Assembly (NCBI GenBank): GCA_021785335.1
Contig: JAJYFW010000182.1
Span: 1 to 5,074 of the forward strand
Direction: 5' to 3'
From: Pseudomonadota bacterium
GTDB taxonomy: Bacteria > Pseudomonadota > Alphaproteobacteria > Acetobacterales > Acetobacteraceae
DNA: 5,074 nucleotides
Below, piece by piece: positions 1 to 5,074 of the stretch. The first letter of the stretch is position 1; each line of letters starts with the position of its first letter. The position numbers and the translations under genes are program-made. The notes below the pieces were generated by a model. That model searched no databases. It had not been told where the DNA came from and saw only the letters and a list, made by a program, of their open reading frames with translations.

Positions 1-1
1 G

Positions 2-310
2 GCCTCGGGCGTCGATGCGCTGGCGCGGGGGCCGCAGACGAAGGAATCGCTCGCCGCGGCGCAGGACGCGATGCGCAAGCTCGGCGCCGCCTCCGCCAGG
101 TTGCCGGCGCTCGTCGCCTCGCTCGAGAACCTGGTGGCCCATCTCGACCGCTCGCAGGCCGATCTCGCCGCCTCGCTGGCGCCGGTGCTCCGTGACGCGC
201 AGGCGGCGGCGGCGAACCTGCGCGACCTCAGCGACACGCTCGCCCGCTATCCGGCCGGCGCGCTGCTGGCTGGTCCGCCACCCATCAAGCAGGAGCCCAG
301 CAACAGGTGA
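2..310 (+). CDS. MCE/MlaD-like ABC transporter substrate-binding subunit, C-terminal fragment
   Basis: This is the last 102 codons of a gene whose start lies before the window; the frame is open from base 2 to the TGA at 308-310. The visible part is almost all amphipathic helix, rich in Ala, Leu, Arg and Asp, with repeated small heptad-like blocks (for example SLENLVAHLDRSQADLAASL), and it ends in a short proline-containing tail (RYPAGALLAGPPP). Helical tails followed by a Tyr-Pro...Pro-Pro ending are typical of MlaD/PqiB-type MCE proteins, which are anchored in the inner membrane and form periplasmic rings or tubes carrying lipids between the two membranes. The MCE domain itself is not visible, so the call rests on the tail and on the following gene, a PqiC-like lipoprotein that commonly accompanies MlaD-type subunits. 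The stop overlaps the next start by 4 nt (GTGA). An ATG at 71 is in frame but internal. Another coiled-coil periplasmic protein cannot be excluded. Confidence 0.72.
   Translation, partial: ASGVDALARGPQTKESLAAAQDAMRKLGAASARLPALVASLENLVAHLDRSQADLAASLAPVLRDAQAAAANLRDLSDTLARYPAGALLAGPPPIKQEPSNR
291..295 (+). promoter_or_regulatory. Ribosome binding site for the PqiC-like gene
   Basis: AGGAG lies inside the end of the preceding gene, 11 nt before the GTG start at 307. The spacing is long but usable, and it supports GTG as the start because the lipoprotein signal begins immediately after it. Translation may also depend on coupling through the 4-nt GTGA overlap. Confidence 0.5.
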
Positions 311-879
311 GACGCCGCGCACTCCTCGCCCTGCCATTGCTGCTCGCGGGCTGCGGCCTGCCCACGCGCCCCTATGTCGCCAGGCGCGACTGGGCGTTCG
401 ACATCCATCGGCCGACCGCCCTGCCGGCGCCCGCACACGGGCCGGTGCTGCTGGTGCGCGACCTCTCGGCCGGGCCCGGCATGGGGGCGCGCGGCCTGCA
501 GACGCGGCTGCCGGACGGGCAGGTGGAGGTGGCGTTCTACGACCGCTGGGCGGTGCCGCCGGCCGAGGGGATCGGCGACGCGCTGCGCGCCTGGCTGCTG
601 GCGAGCGGCAAGTTCAGCGCCGTGCTCGGTCCCGCGAGCCTCGCCAACCCGGACCTCGTGCTCGAGGGCGACGTGGGGTCGCTCTACGTCGAGGGCGGCG
701 CCGCGCACGCGGTGCTCGGCGTGCGGCTGCTCGCCATGCACGGCCCGGCACCGCGCATCCGCCTCCAGCGCAGCATCGCTGCCACCGCGCCGCTCGCGGG
801 CCAGGGCCCGGCGGCCGAGGTCGCGGCCATGAACGCGGCGCTGGCCCAGGTGTTCGCGGCAATCGAGATGGCGTCATAA
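307..879 (+). CDS. PqiC-like ABC-transport auxiliary lipoprotein
   Basis: A 190-residue lipoprotein. Residues 1-15 form a signal peptide: three Arg, a Leu/Ala-rich core, and lipobox LAGC with the lipidated cysteine at residue 16. Gly at the +2 position, not Asp, would send it to the outer membrane under the E. coli Lol rule. The mature part matches the ABC-type transport auxiliary lipoprotein family (PqiC/YmbA, DUF330): a strand near 46-53, a GMGARGLQTRLPDGQVEVAF block at 58-77, DRWAVPP at 79-85, a helix, then SGKF at 100-103. In the Pqi system PqiC is an outer-membrane partner of the PqiB tunnel; an equivalent docking role with the upstream MCE subunit is inferred. The GTG start overlaps the upstream stop by 4 nt and no better start precedes the signal peptide. 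The gene closes this operon segment. Family assignment is fairly sure; the transported lipid is not known. Confidence 0.85.
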   Translation: MRRRALLALPLLLAGCGLPTRPYVARRDWAFDIHRPTALPAPAHGPVLLVRDLSAGPGMGARGLQTRLPDGQVEVAFYDRWAVPPAEGIGDALRAWLLASGKFSAVLGPASLANPDLVLEGDVGSLYVEGGAAHAVLGVRLLAMHGPAPRIRLQRSIAATAPLAGQGPAAEVAAMNAALAQVFAAIEMAS

Positions 880-894
880 GCCGTCGGCGGCCGT

Positions 895-928
895 TTGCCC
901 CGGACCCGGCAGCGTCTATCCTCCGCCT
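895..928 (+). promoter_or_regulatory. Candidate promoter of the lutABC-smr-xre string
   Basis: The only plus-strand gap (880-928, 49 nt) contains TTGCCC at 895-900 and TATCCT at 917-922, separated by 16 bp. Each hexamer matches the sigma70 consensus at 4 of 6 positions. A start site about 7 nt after the -10 box would fall at or next to base 929, the A of the lutA ATG. No Shine-Dalgarno-like purine run precedes that ATG; the bases before it are pyrimidine-rich (CCTCCGCCT). This is a by-eye match in very GC-rich DNA, so it is tentative. No obvious operator palindrome was seen in the gap. Confidence 0.42.
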
Positions 929-1792
929 ATGCCGGATTCGCCCTCAGCCCAATCGCCGCCGCCGAAGTCGCTCCCGTCGAAGTCGCCGCGCGTCGCGCTG
1001 TTCGTCACCTGCCTCGTGGACCTGCACAGACCCAGCGTCGGCTTTGCGGCGCTGCGGCTGCTGGAGGCGGCGGGCTGCCGCGTGGAGGTGCCGCGGGCGC
1101 AGACCTGTTGCGGCCAGCCCGCCTACAACAGCGGCGACCGCGCGACGGCGCGGGACCTCGCCCGGCGCATCCTCGACGCCTTCGCGGGCTATGACTACGT
1201 GGTCGCCCCCTCCGGCTCCTGCGCCGGCATGCTGCGCCACCACCTGCCGCACCTGTTCGACGACGACCCCAACACGCGCGCGAAGGCCGATGCGTTCGCG
1301 TCCCGCGTGCACGAGCTCGTCTCGTTCCTCGTCGATGTGCGCGGCGTGACCCATGTCGAGGCGCGCTACGAGGGCAACGTCACCTACCACGACTCCTGCT
1401 CCGGCCTGCGCGAGATGGGGGTGAAGGCGCAGGCGCGCACCCTGCTCGCGAGCGTGGAAGGGCTCACGCTCACGGAGATGAGCGAGCCCGAAACCTGCTG
1501 CGGCTTCGGCGGCACGTTCTCGGTGAAATATCCCGAGATCTCCGTGCGCATGGCGGGCGACAAGACGCGCGACGTGGCGTCGAGCGGGGCGGACACGCTG
1601 CTCGCGGGCGACCTCGGTTGCCTGCTCAACATCGCCGGGCGCGCCGCGCGCGAGGGGCGCGAGCTGCGGGTGCGGCATGTCGCGGAGGTACTGGCCGGCA
1701 TGACGGAGGATGTGCCGCCGATCGGCGCCGCGAAGCCGGCGGCCCAGCCGGCAGCCAAGGCGGGGGCCAGCGCGAGGGAAGGCAGGAAGTGA
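929..1792 (+). CDS. lutA: LutA: (Fe-S)-binding subunit of L-lactate oxidation complex, two CCG domains
   Basis: This 287-residue cytoplasmic protein is one of three parts of the LutABC (YkgEFG/LldEFG) system that oxidises L-lactate to pyruvate. It carries the two cysteine-rich CCG domains of the family. The first has C28 (in VALFVTCLVDL), C60-C61 (TCCGQPAYNSGD) and C98 (PSGSCAGM). The second has C157 (YHDSCSGLREMG), C190-C191 (ETCCGFGGTFSVKYPEIS) and C231 (GDLGCLLN). These cysteines are known in the wider family to bind iron-sulfur centres. Typical LutA/YkgE proteins are about 240 residues and begin close to the first strand; here about 20 extra Ser/Pro/Lys residues precede it and about 30 Ala/Pro/Lys-rich residues follow the core. 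ATG 929 is the only conventional start that keeps the first domain. It follows the 49-nt gap and has no clear ribosome site. Its TGA overlaps the lutB GTG by 4 nt. Assignment to the family is secure; lactate as substrate is inferred from the complete lutABC set. Confidence 0.93.
   Translation: MPDSPSAQSPPPKSLPSKSPRVALFVTCLVDLHRPSVGFAALRLLEAAGCRVEVPRAQTCCGQPAYNSGDRATARDLARRILDAFAGYDYVVAPSGSCAGMLRHHLPHLFDDDPNTRAKADAFASRVHELVSFLVDVRGVTHVEARYEGNVTYHDSCSGLREMGVKAQARTLLASVEGLTLTEMSEPETCCGFGGTFSVKYPEISVRMAGDKTRDVASSGADTLLAGDLGCLLNIAGRAAREGRELRVRHVAEVLAGMTEDVPPIGAAKPAAQPAAKAGASAREGRK
1774..1786 (+). promoter_or_regulatory. Ribosome binding region deciding the lutB GTG start
   Basis: A purine-rich run with GAGG at 1774-1777 and GGAAGG at 1777-1782 lies 6-11 nt before GTG 1789. 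It supports GTG 1789 as the lutB start, even though the reading frame is open much farther upstream. Confidence 0.5.
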
Positions 1793-3225
1793 ACGTCGAC
1801 TCACCGGACTTCAAGCGCCGCGCGAAGCGCGCGCTGGACAACGCCGCGCTGCAATCGGCGCTGACCGCCACGCGCGGGGCCTTCGCCGCGCGCCGCGCGG
1901 CCGCCGCGGCGGCGCTGCCGGAGTTCGAGGCGCTGCGCGACACCGCGAAGGCGATCAAGGACCACGCGCTCGCGCATCTCGATTTCTATCTCGAAACATA
2001 CGCCGCCAACGTGGAGCGTGCCGGCGGGCACGTGCACTGGTGCTCCACGGCCGACGAGGCGCGCGAGGCGGTCCTCGCCATCTGCCGCGGTGTGGACGCG
2101 CGCACCGTGACCAAGGGCAAGAGCATGATCTCCGAGGAGATCGCGCTCAACGACTACCTCGAGGCCAACGGCGTGCAGCCCGTCGAGACGGATCTCGGCG
2201 AATACATCCTCCAGCTTCGCCACGAGGCGCCGAGCCACATCATCGCGCCGGCGATCCATCTCAACCGCGAGGACTGGGAGAGCGCCTTCCGCAAGGCGCA
2301 TACCGACCGGCCGGCGGACCGGCGCTTCGCCGAGCGGCGCGACATCATGGTCGAGGCGCGCGAGGAGCTGCGGGAGAAATTCCTCGTCGCCGATGTCGGC
2401 ATCACCGGCGCCAATTTCCTCATCGCCGAGACCGGAAGTTCCGTCATCGTCACGAACGAGGGCAACGGCGACCTCACCCAGACGCTGCCCAAGGTGCACA
2501 TCGTGCTCGCCAGCATCGAGAAGGTGGTGCCGACGCTGGAGGACACGACGAGCCTGCTGCGCGTGCTGGCGCGCTCCGCCACCGGCCAGGACTTCAGCGT
2601 CTACACCACGTTCTCCACTGGGCCCCGGCAGGAAGGCGATCTCGACGGCCCGGGCGAATACCACGTGATCCTGCTCGACAATGGCCGCTCGGCGATGGTC
2701 GGCTCCGAGTTCCAGGACATGCTGCGCTGCATCCGCTGCTCCGCCTGCATGAACCATTGCCCGGTGTTCTTCGCGGTCGGCGGGCACAGCTACGGCTGGG
2801 TCTATCCGGGGCCGATGGGCTCCGTGCTGACGCCGGCGCTCGTCGGCATCGACCGCGCCGGCAACCTGCCGAACGCCAGCACCTTCTGCGGCAAGTGCGA
2901 AAGCGTCTGCCCGGTGAAGATCCCGCTGCCGAACCTGATGCGCCACTGGCGCGAGCGCGAATTCGAGCGGCACCTGACGCCGCCGGTGGTGCGCGCCAAC
3001 CTCGCCCTCTGGGCCTGGTTCGCGCGCCATCCCTCGGCGTATCGGCTGGCGACGCGCGCGGCGGCGCGCGCGATGGCGCTGGCCGCGCGCGGGCGCGGCG
3101 CCTTCCGCAGGCTGCCCTTCGCCGGCGGCTGGACCAGCGGGCGCGATTTCCCGGTGCCCGAGGGCGAGACCTTCTTTGCCCGTTACGCTCGCCAGCAGCG
3201 CCAGCAAGGGCGCAATCCGCGATGA
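1789..3225 (+). CDS. lutB: LutB: LUD-domain, [4Fe-4S] ferredoxin-type subunit of L-lactate oxidation complex
   Basis: A protein of 478 residues from GTG 1789, very close to the usual size of LutB/YkgF (about 475). The frame is open farther upstream but that part lies within lutA; starting at GTG gives the expected N-terminus and a 4-nt overlap with the lutA stop. The LUD domain covers roughly residues 65-300, with TKGKSM at 108-113 and ITGANFLIAETGSSVIVTNE from 205, followed by EGNGDL. A ferredoxin-like part follows: C314, C317, C320, C324-Pro (CxxCxxCxxxCP) and C367, C370, C374-Pro (CxxCxxxCP), both suited to [4Fe-4S] clusters. The C-terminal end has the family's GWTSGRDFPVPEGETF block before a basic tail. 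It is predicted to be the central electron-transfer subunit linking LutA and LutC; the final electron acceptor is not evident here. The region around 3040-3110 is Ala/Arg-rich but in frame, and no key residue is missing. Confidence 0.95.
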   Translation: MNVDSPDFKRRAKRALDNAALQSALTATRGAFAARRAAAAAALPEFEALRDTAKAIKDHALAHLDFYLETYAANVERAGGHVHWCSTADEAREAVLAICRGVDARTVTKGKSMISEEIALNDYLEANGVQPVETDLGEYILQLRHEAPSHIIAPAIHLNREDWESAFRKAHTDRPADRRFAERRDIMVEAREELREKFLVADVGITGANFLIAETGSSVIVTNEGNGDLTQTLPKVHIVLASIEKVVPTLEDTTSLLRVLARSATGQDFSVYTTFSTGPRQEGDLDGPGEYHVILLDNGRSAMVGSEFQDMLRCIRCSACMNHCPVFFAVGGHSYGWVYPGPMGSVLTPALVGIDRAGNLPNASTFCGKCESVCPVKIPLPNLMRHWREREFERHLTPPVVRANLALWAWFARHPSAYRLATRAAARAMALAARGRGAFRRLPFAGGWTSGRDFPVPEGETFFARYARQQRQQGRNPR

Positions 3226-3917
3226 GCAGGGAAGCGATCCTGGGCGCGATCCGCCGCGGGCTGCGGCGCGGGCCGGTGGCCGAGGACACGGCGCTGCTGC
3301 TGCGCGCGCGCCTGGCGCTGCACCGCCGCCAGCTCATCCCGGCGCGCAGCCGCGTGCCGCGGCCGGCGCAGGTCAGCCTGTTCCTGAAAAACCTGGAGGC
3401 GGTGTTCGCCAGCTTCACGCGCGTCGCGGACGCCGGCGCGGTGCCGGAGGCGGTGGCGAGCTACCTCGCGGGGCACAACCTGCCGTTCGCCGTCGCGATC
3501 GCGCCGCATCCGGAACTGCGCGACATTCCGTGGTCGGAACGCCCCCTGCTGGCGCTGCGCGAAGGCAAGGGCGAGGCGGCGGACCTCGTTTCGATCCAGC
3601 ACGGATGGGGCGGCATCGCCGAGACCGGCACGCTGATGCTGCCCGCCTCCCCGGATCGGCCGACGACGCTGAACCTGCTTGCCGACACGGAAATAGTGGT
3701 GCTGCGCGCGAGCCGCGTGTTCGGCGCCTACGAGGAGGCGTGGGACGCCCTGCGCGCGGAGCGCGCCGGCAGGCTGCCGATGCCGCGCAACATCATGATG
3801 GTGACCGGCCCGTCGCGCTCGGCGGATATCGAGAGCACGCTGGAACTCGGCGCGCATGGCCCGCGGCGGCTGCATGTGGTGCTGATCGACGACGACCCCG
3901 AGGCAAAGGAGACATGA
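3222..3917 (+). CDS. lutC: LutC: LUD-domain subunit of L-lactate oxidation complex
   Basis: A 231-residue protein matching LutC/YkgG in size (about 230-240). The N-terminal 60 or so residues are helical and basic, then a single LUD domain runs to the end. Family signatures are visible: HGWGGIAETGTLML from H127, and near the C-terminus GPSRSADIE at 196-204 followed by HGP at 212-214 and a hydrophobic strand ending VVLIDDD. In the family the Ser in GPSRS is usually followed by Arg-Thr; here Arg-Ser is a conservative change. It has no cysteine clusters, as expected for LutC, and should act in the cytoplasm with LutA and LutB in turning L-lactate into pyruvate. ATG 3222 overlaps the lutB stop by 4 nt (ATGA), and its own TGA overlaps the next ATG the same way. 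A weak AAGGG at 3206-3210 lies 11 nt upstream. Confidence 0.93.
   Translation: MSREAILGAIRRGLRRGPVAEDTALLLRARLALHRRQLIPARSRVPRPAQVSLFLKNLEAVFASFTRVADAGAVPEAVASYLAGHNLPFAVAIAPHPELRDIPWSERPLLALREGKGEAADLVSIQHGWGGIAETGTLMLPASPDRPTTLNLLADTEIVVLRASRVFGAYEEAWDALRAERAGRLPMPRNIMMVTGPSRSADIESTLELGAHGPRRLHVVLIDDDPEAKET
3905..3911 (+). promoter_or_regulatory. Shine-Dalgarno-like AAAGGAG very close to the smr start
   Basis: AAAGGAG ends only 2 nt before ATG 3914. It is the best Shine-Dalgarno match in the window but the spacing is shorter than usual. No other start lies nearby in the Smr frame, so the ATG at 3914 stands, probably helped by reinitiation at the ATGA overlap with lutC. Confidence 0.4.
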
Positions 3918-4459
3918 CCGGCGCGCGCGACAGGGCGTCGCGCGCCACGGTCGCGGGCGGCGACGATGCCTGGTCGCGCTACACGGGTTCGGTACGCCCG
4001 CTGAAGGGGCGCCGGCCGGTGACGCCGGAGGAGCCATCCCCGGCGACGTCGCAGACGGAAGAAAAGCAAGAGGCCCGCGCCGCGCGGCCCCGGCGCGCGC
4101 CGCTCGGCGAATTGGCGATCGGCGCGGCACCCGCGGGGCTCGATCGCGCCAACTGGGAAAGGCTGCGCAGCGGGCGGATGGCGGCCACGCGCACGCTCGA
4201 CCTGCACGGCCACACCGCGGCGGCGGCGCACCGCGCGCTGGGGCGCTTCCTCGAACAGGCGGCGGCGGACGGCGTGCGCTGTGTCGAGATCGTAACGGGT
4301 CGCGGCGCGGGGCCGGAGGGCGGCGTGCTGCGCCGCGAGCTGCCACACTGGCTCAACGCGGCGTCGCTGCGCCCGCTGATCCTGGGGGCGGCGCATCCGC
4401 ACCCGGCCAACCCCGGCGCGGTACGGGTGCTGCTGCGCCGCGACCGGGGGCGGGCATGA
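3914..4459 (+). CDS. Smr/MutS2-type domain protein
   Basis: A 181-residue protein with an Smr domain in its C-terminal half. Residues 1-75 are polar, charged and probably disordered, apart from a short WSRYTGSVRPLKGR segment common in stand-alone proteobacterial Smr proteins. A linker (GLDRANWERLRSGRM) precedes the domain. The domain shows LDLHGH at 95-100, the conserved LDxHG motif; then a helix (AHRALGRFLEQA), VTGRG at 127-131, GGVLRRELPHWL, and the final strand VRVLLRR. Smr domains bind or nick nucleic acids; some are endonucleases acting on branched DNA or on mRNA at stalled ribosomes, but small proteobacterial members have no firmly assigned role. In many relatives the end reads roughly HGGxGAxYVLLRR; here that stretch is HPHPANPGAVRVLLRR, so the glycine-rich turn is altered. 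It overlaps lutC upstream and the XRE gene downstream, both by ATGA. Family call is firm; function is open. Confidence 0.9.
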   Translation: MTGARDRASRATVAGGDDAWSRYTGSVRPLKGRRPVTPEEPSPATSQTEEKQEARAARPRRAPLGELAIGAAPAGLDRANWERLRSGRMAATRTLDLHGHTAAAAHRALGRFLEQAAADGVRCVEIVTGRGAGPEGGVLRRELPHWLNAASLRPLILGAAHPHPANPGAVRVLLRRDRGRA

Positions 4460-4878
4460 CCCCGTTCGGCGCGAGGCTGCGTGCCTTGCGCGCCGAGCGC
4501 GGCATGACACAGCGCGAGATGGCCGGGGCGCTGCAGGTGACACCGGCCTACCTCTCGGCGCTGGAGCACGGCCGGCGCGGCGTGCCGCGCGCGGGCCTGG
4601 TGCATCAGGTCTGCGAACTGCTCGGGCTCATCTGGGGTGAGGCGGAGGAGCTTGCGGCGCTCGCGCGCCTTTCGCATCCGCGCATCGCGGTGGACACTGC
4701 GGGGCTGACGCCGGAGCAGACGGCACTCGCCAACCGCCTCGCGCAGGAGATCAGGCGGCTGCCCCCCGAGACGGTGGCGCGGCTGCACGCGGTGCTGGAC
4801 GCGACGACGCCGGCGCCGAAGGCCCGGCTGCGGCGCGCGGCGCGGCGCGGCGCGGGCGTCATGGCACCGGAACGATAG
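4456..4878 (+). CDS. XRE-family helix-turn-helix transcriptional regulator
   Basis: A 140-residue protein with an N-terminal Cro/C1-type HTH domain at about residues 5-62. The pattern is GARLRALRAERGMTQREMAG, then ALQVTPAYLSALEHGRRGVP, with the recognition helix near 29-36 and the usual Ser-x-Leu-Glu-x-Gly turn after it. Residues 63-115 are mostly helical (EELAALARLSHPRI, then LTPEQTALANRLAQEIRRLP) and may form a dimerisation region. The last 25 residues are basic and low-complexity (ARLRRAARRGAG), partly encoded by a CGCGG tandem repeat. The start overlaps the smr stop by 4 nt (ATGA) with GGGGG 5 nt upstream. The direct target is unknown; autoregulation or control of the upstream string is possible but unsupported by an operator. 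As recalled from alphaproteobacterial genomes, Smr genes often have an XRE-type gene directly after them. It ends 7 nt from a convergent gene. Confidence 0.88.
   Translation: MTPFGARLRALRAERGMTQREMAGALQVTPAYLSALEHGRRGVPRAGLVHQVCELLGLIWGEAEELAALARLSHPRIAVDTAGLTPEQTALANRLAQEIRRLPPETVARLHAVLDATTPAPKARLRRAARRGAGVMAPER
4836..4855 (+). repeat. (CGCGG)4 pentanucleotide tandem repeat
   Basis: Four perfect head-to-tail copies of CGCGG lie inside the 3' end of the XRE gene and encode part of its Arg/Ala/Gly-rich tail. The unit is not a multiple of three, so gain or loss of one copy would shift the frame of the last 8 or so codons and could move the stop past 4878. High local GC makes a chance origin possible. 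Confidence 0.85.
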
Positions 4879-4884
4879 TTCCGG
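4867..4884. terminator. Candidate bidirectional terminator hairpin between convergent genes
   Basis: A perfect inverted repeat has arms CCGGAAC (4867-4873) and GTTCCGG (4878-4884), a 7-bp stem with a 4-nt loop GATA. It covers the last codons and TAG of the XRE gene and ends just before the stop of the minus-strand gene (complement of 4886-4888). Its position suits termination in both directions. Neither side has a T-run, so it is not a classic intrinsic terminator and might instead protect 3' ends or be fortuitous. Confidence 0.5.
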
Positions 4885-4885
4885 A

Positions 4886-5074
4886 TCAGAAATCGACCCT
4901 GGCGATGCCGGGGAAAGTGAGGTCGAGGCTGTCGTCCTGCCCGGGCACGAGGGTGAACGGCAGGATGAAACTGAAATCCGGCTCCATCATCGGGACCGGA
5001 AGCTGCGAGGCGAACGGCGGCAGCGGCACCACGCACGGCGAGCCGCCGAGCGGGCAGGCGGGCGGCGGCGTGGG
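4886..5074 (-). CDS. Unrecognised proline-rich protein, C-terminal fragment
   Basis: On the minus strand a frame is open from the window edge (5074) to TGA at 4888-4886, giving 62 residues of a protein whose start lies outside. The segment begins Pro-rich with two cysteines (PTPPPACPLGGSPC), continues VVPLPPFASQLPVPMMEPD, and finishes with a hydrophobic, strand-like end (FSFILPFTLVPGQDDSLDL, then TFPGIARVDF). Of the 62 codons, 57 end in G or C, the bias expected of real genes here, and the composition is balanced, unlike the Arg/Ala-rich translations seen in wrong frames. It is convergent with the XRE gene, 7 nt apart. I do not recognise the family. Alternating hydrophobic residues near the end suggest beta structure, and the Pro/Cys-rich part looks like a linker or exposed loop, but no function can be given. 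Confidence 0.6.
   Translation of the reverse strand, partial: PTPPPACPLGGSPCVVPLPPFASQLPVPMMEPDFSFILPFTLVPGQDDSLDLTFPGIARVDF

Noticed and set aside
15..1349. Plus-strand frame of 444 codons across the lipoprotein and lutA
   Set aside because: It is very rich in Arg, Ala and Pro, lacks motifs and crosses two well-supported genes and the intergenic gap.
1618..1788. Upstream extension of the lutB frame beginning with ATG inside lutA
   Set aside because: These codons translate to an Arg/Ala/Gly-rich stretch unlike LutB and lie over the conserved end of lutA. GTG 1789 has a purine-rich ribosome region and gives the family's normal length.
944..1804. Long minus-strand open frame covering nearly all of lutA
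   Set aside because: It is antisense to a gene with two complete CCG domains. Its translation is rich in Arg, Ala and His with no recognisable motif, as expected for the shadow of a GC-rich gene.
3050..3110. GCGC-rich stretch resembling a repeat or strong secondary structure
   Set aside because: It encodes an in-frame Ala/Arg-rich helix of LutB and shows no ordered repeat unit, so composition explains it.
1801..3207. Minus-strand open frame of 468 codons across lutB
   Set aside because: LutB on the plus strand has a full LUD domain and two Fe-S motifs with family length. The antisense frame is low-complexity and results from few A/T-rich stop codons.
1710..3221. Upstream extension of the lutC frame covering most of lutB
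   Set aside because: The long Arg/Gly/Ala-rich extension is an out-of-frame reading of lutB. ATG 3222 gives the usual LutC length and an ATGA overlap.

Overview
The window is GC-rich coding DNA that is almost fully packed: six plus-strand genes (the first cut by the window start) and the tail of one minus-strand gene (cut by the window end). The very strong G/C bias at third codon positions, the MlaD-type/PqiC-type pair, and the paired Smr and XRE-type genes suggest a high-GC proteobacterium, most likely an alphaproteobacterium of the Rhodospirillales/Acetobacterales type. That placement is inference; there is no rRNA or other phylogenetic marker here. I see no tRNA, rRNA, CRISPR array, insertion sequence or prophage signature.

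Layout. (1) Positions 2-879 hold the end of an envelope lipid-transport operon: the C-terminal tail of an MCE/MlaD-like substrate-binding subunit, overlapping by 4 nt a small PqiC-like lipoprotein. (2) Positions 880-928 are the only real intergenic gap on the plus strand and carry a plausible sigma70-like promoter placed so that transcription would begin at or next to the ATG of the following gene. (3) Positions 929-3917 encode LutA, LutB and LutC, the three-part iron-sulfur L-lactate oxidation system (also called YkgEFG/LldEFG). All the expected cysteine motifs are present. (4) Positions 3914-4878 encode an Smr-domain protein and an XRE-family helix-turn-helix protein. (5) Positions 4886-5074 are the minus-strand C-terminus of an unrecognised proline-rich protein, convergent with the XRE gene and only 7 nt from it, with a perfect 7-bp inverted repeat across the junction.

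Working together. LutA, LutB and LutC probably form a cytoplasmic complex converting L-lactate to pyruvate. No lactate permease and no GntR-type LutR regulator is visible, so transport and control must lie elsewhere, or control might involve the XRE protein at the end of the same gene string. Every junction from lutA through the XRE gene is a 4-nt stop/start overlap (GTGA or ATGA), so the five genes look co-transcribed and translationally coupled. I found no clear case for a wholly new system. The points most worth a second look are the coupling of lutABC to smr-xre, the possible leaderless lutA transcript, the unassigned minus-strand gene, and a pentanucleotide tandem repeat in the XRE gene.
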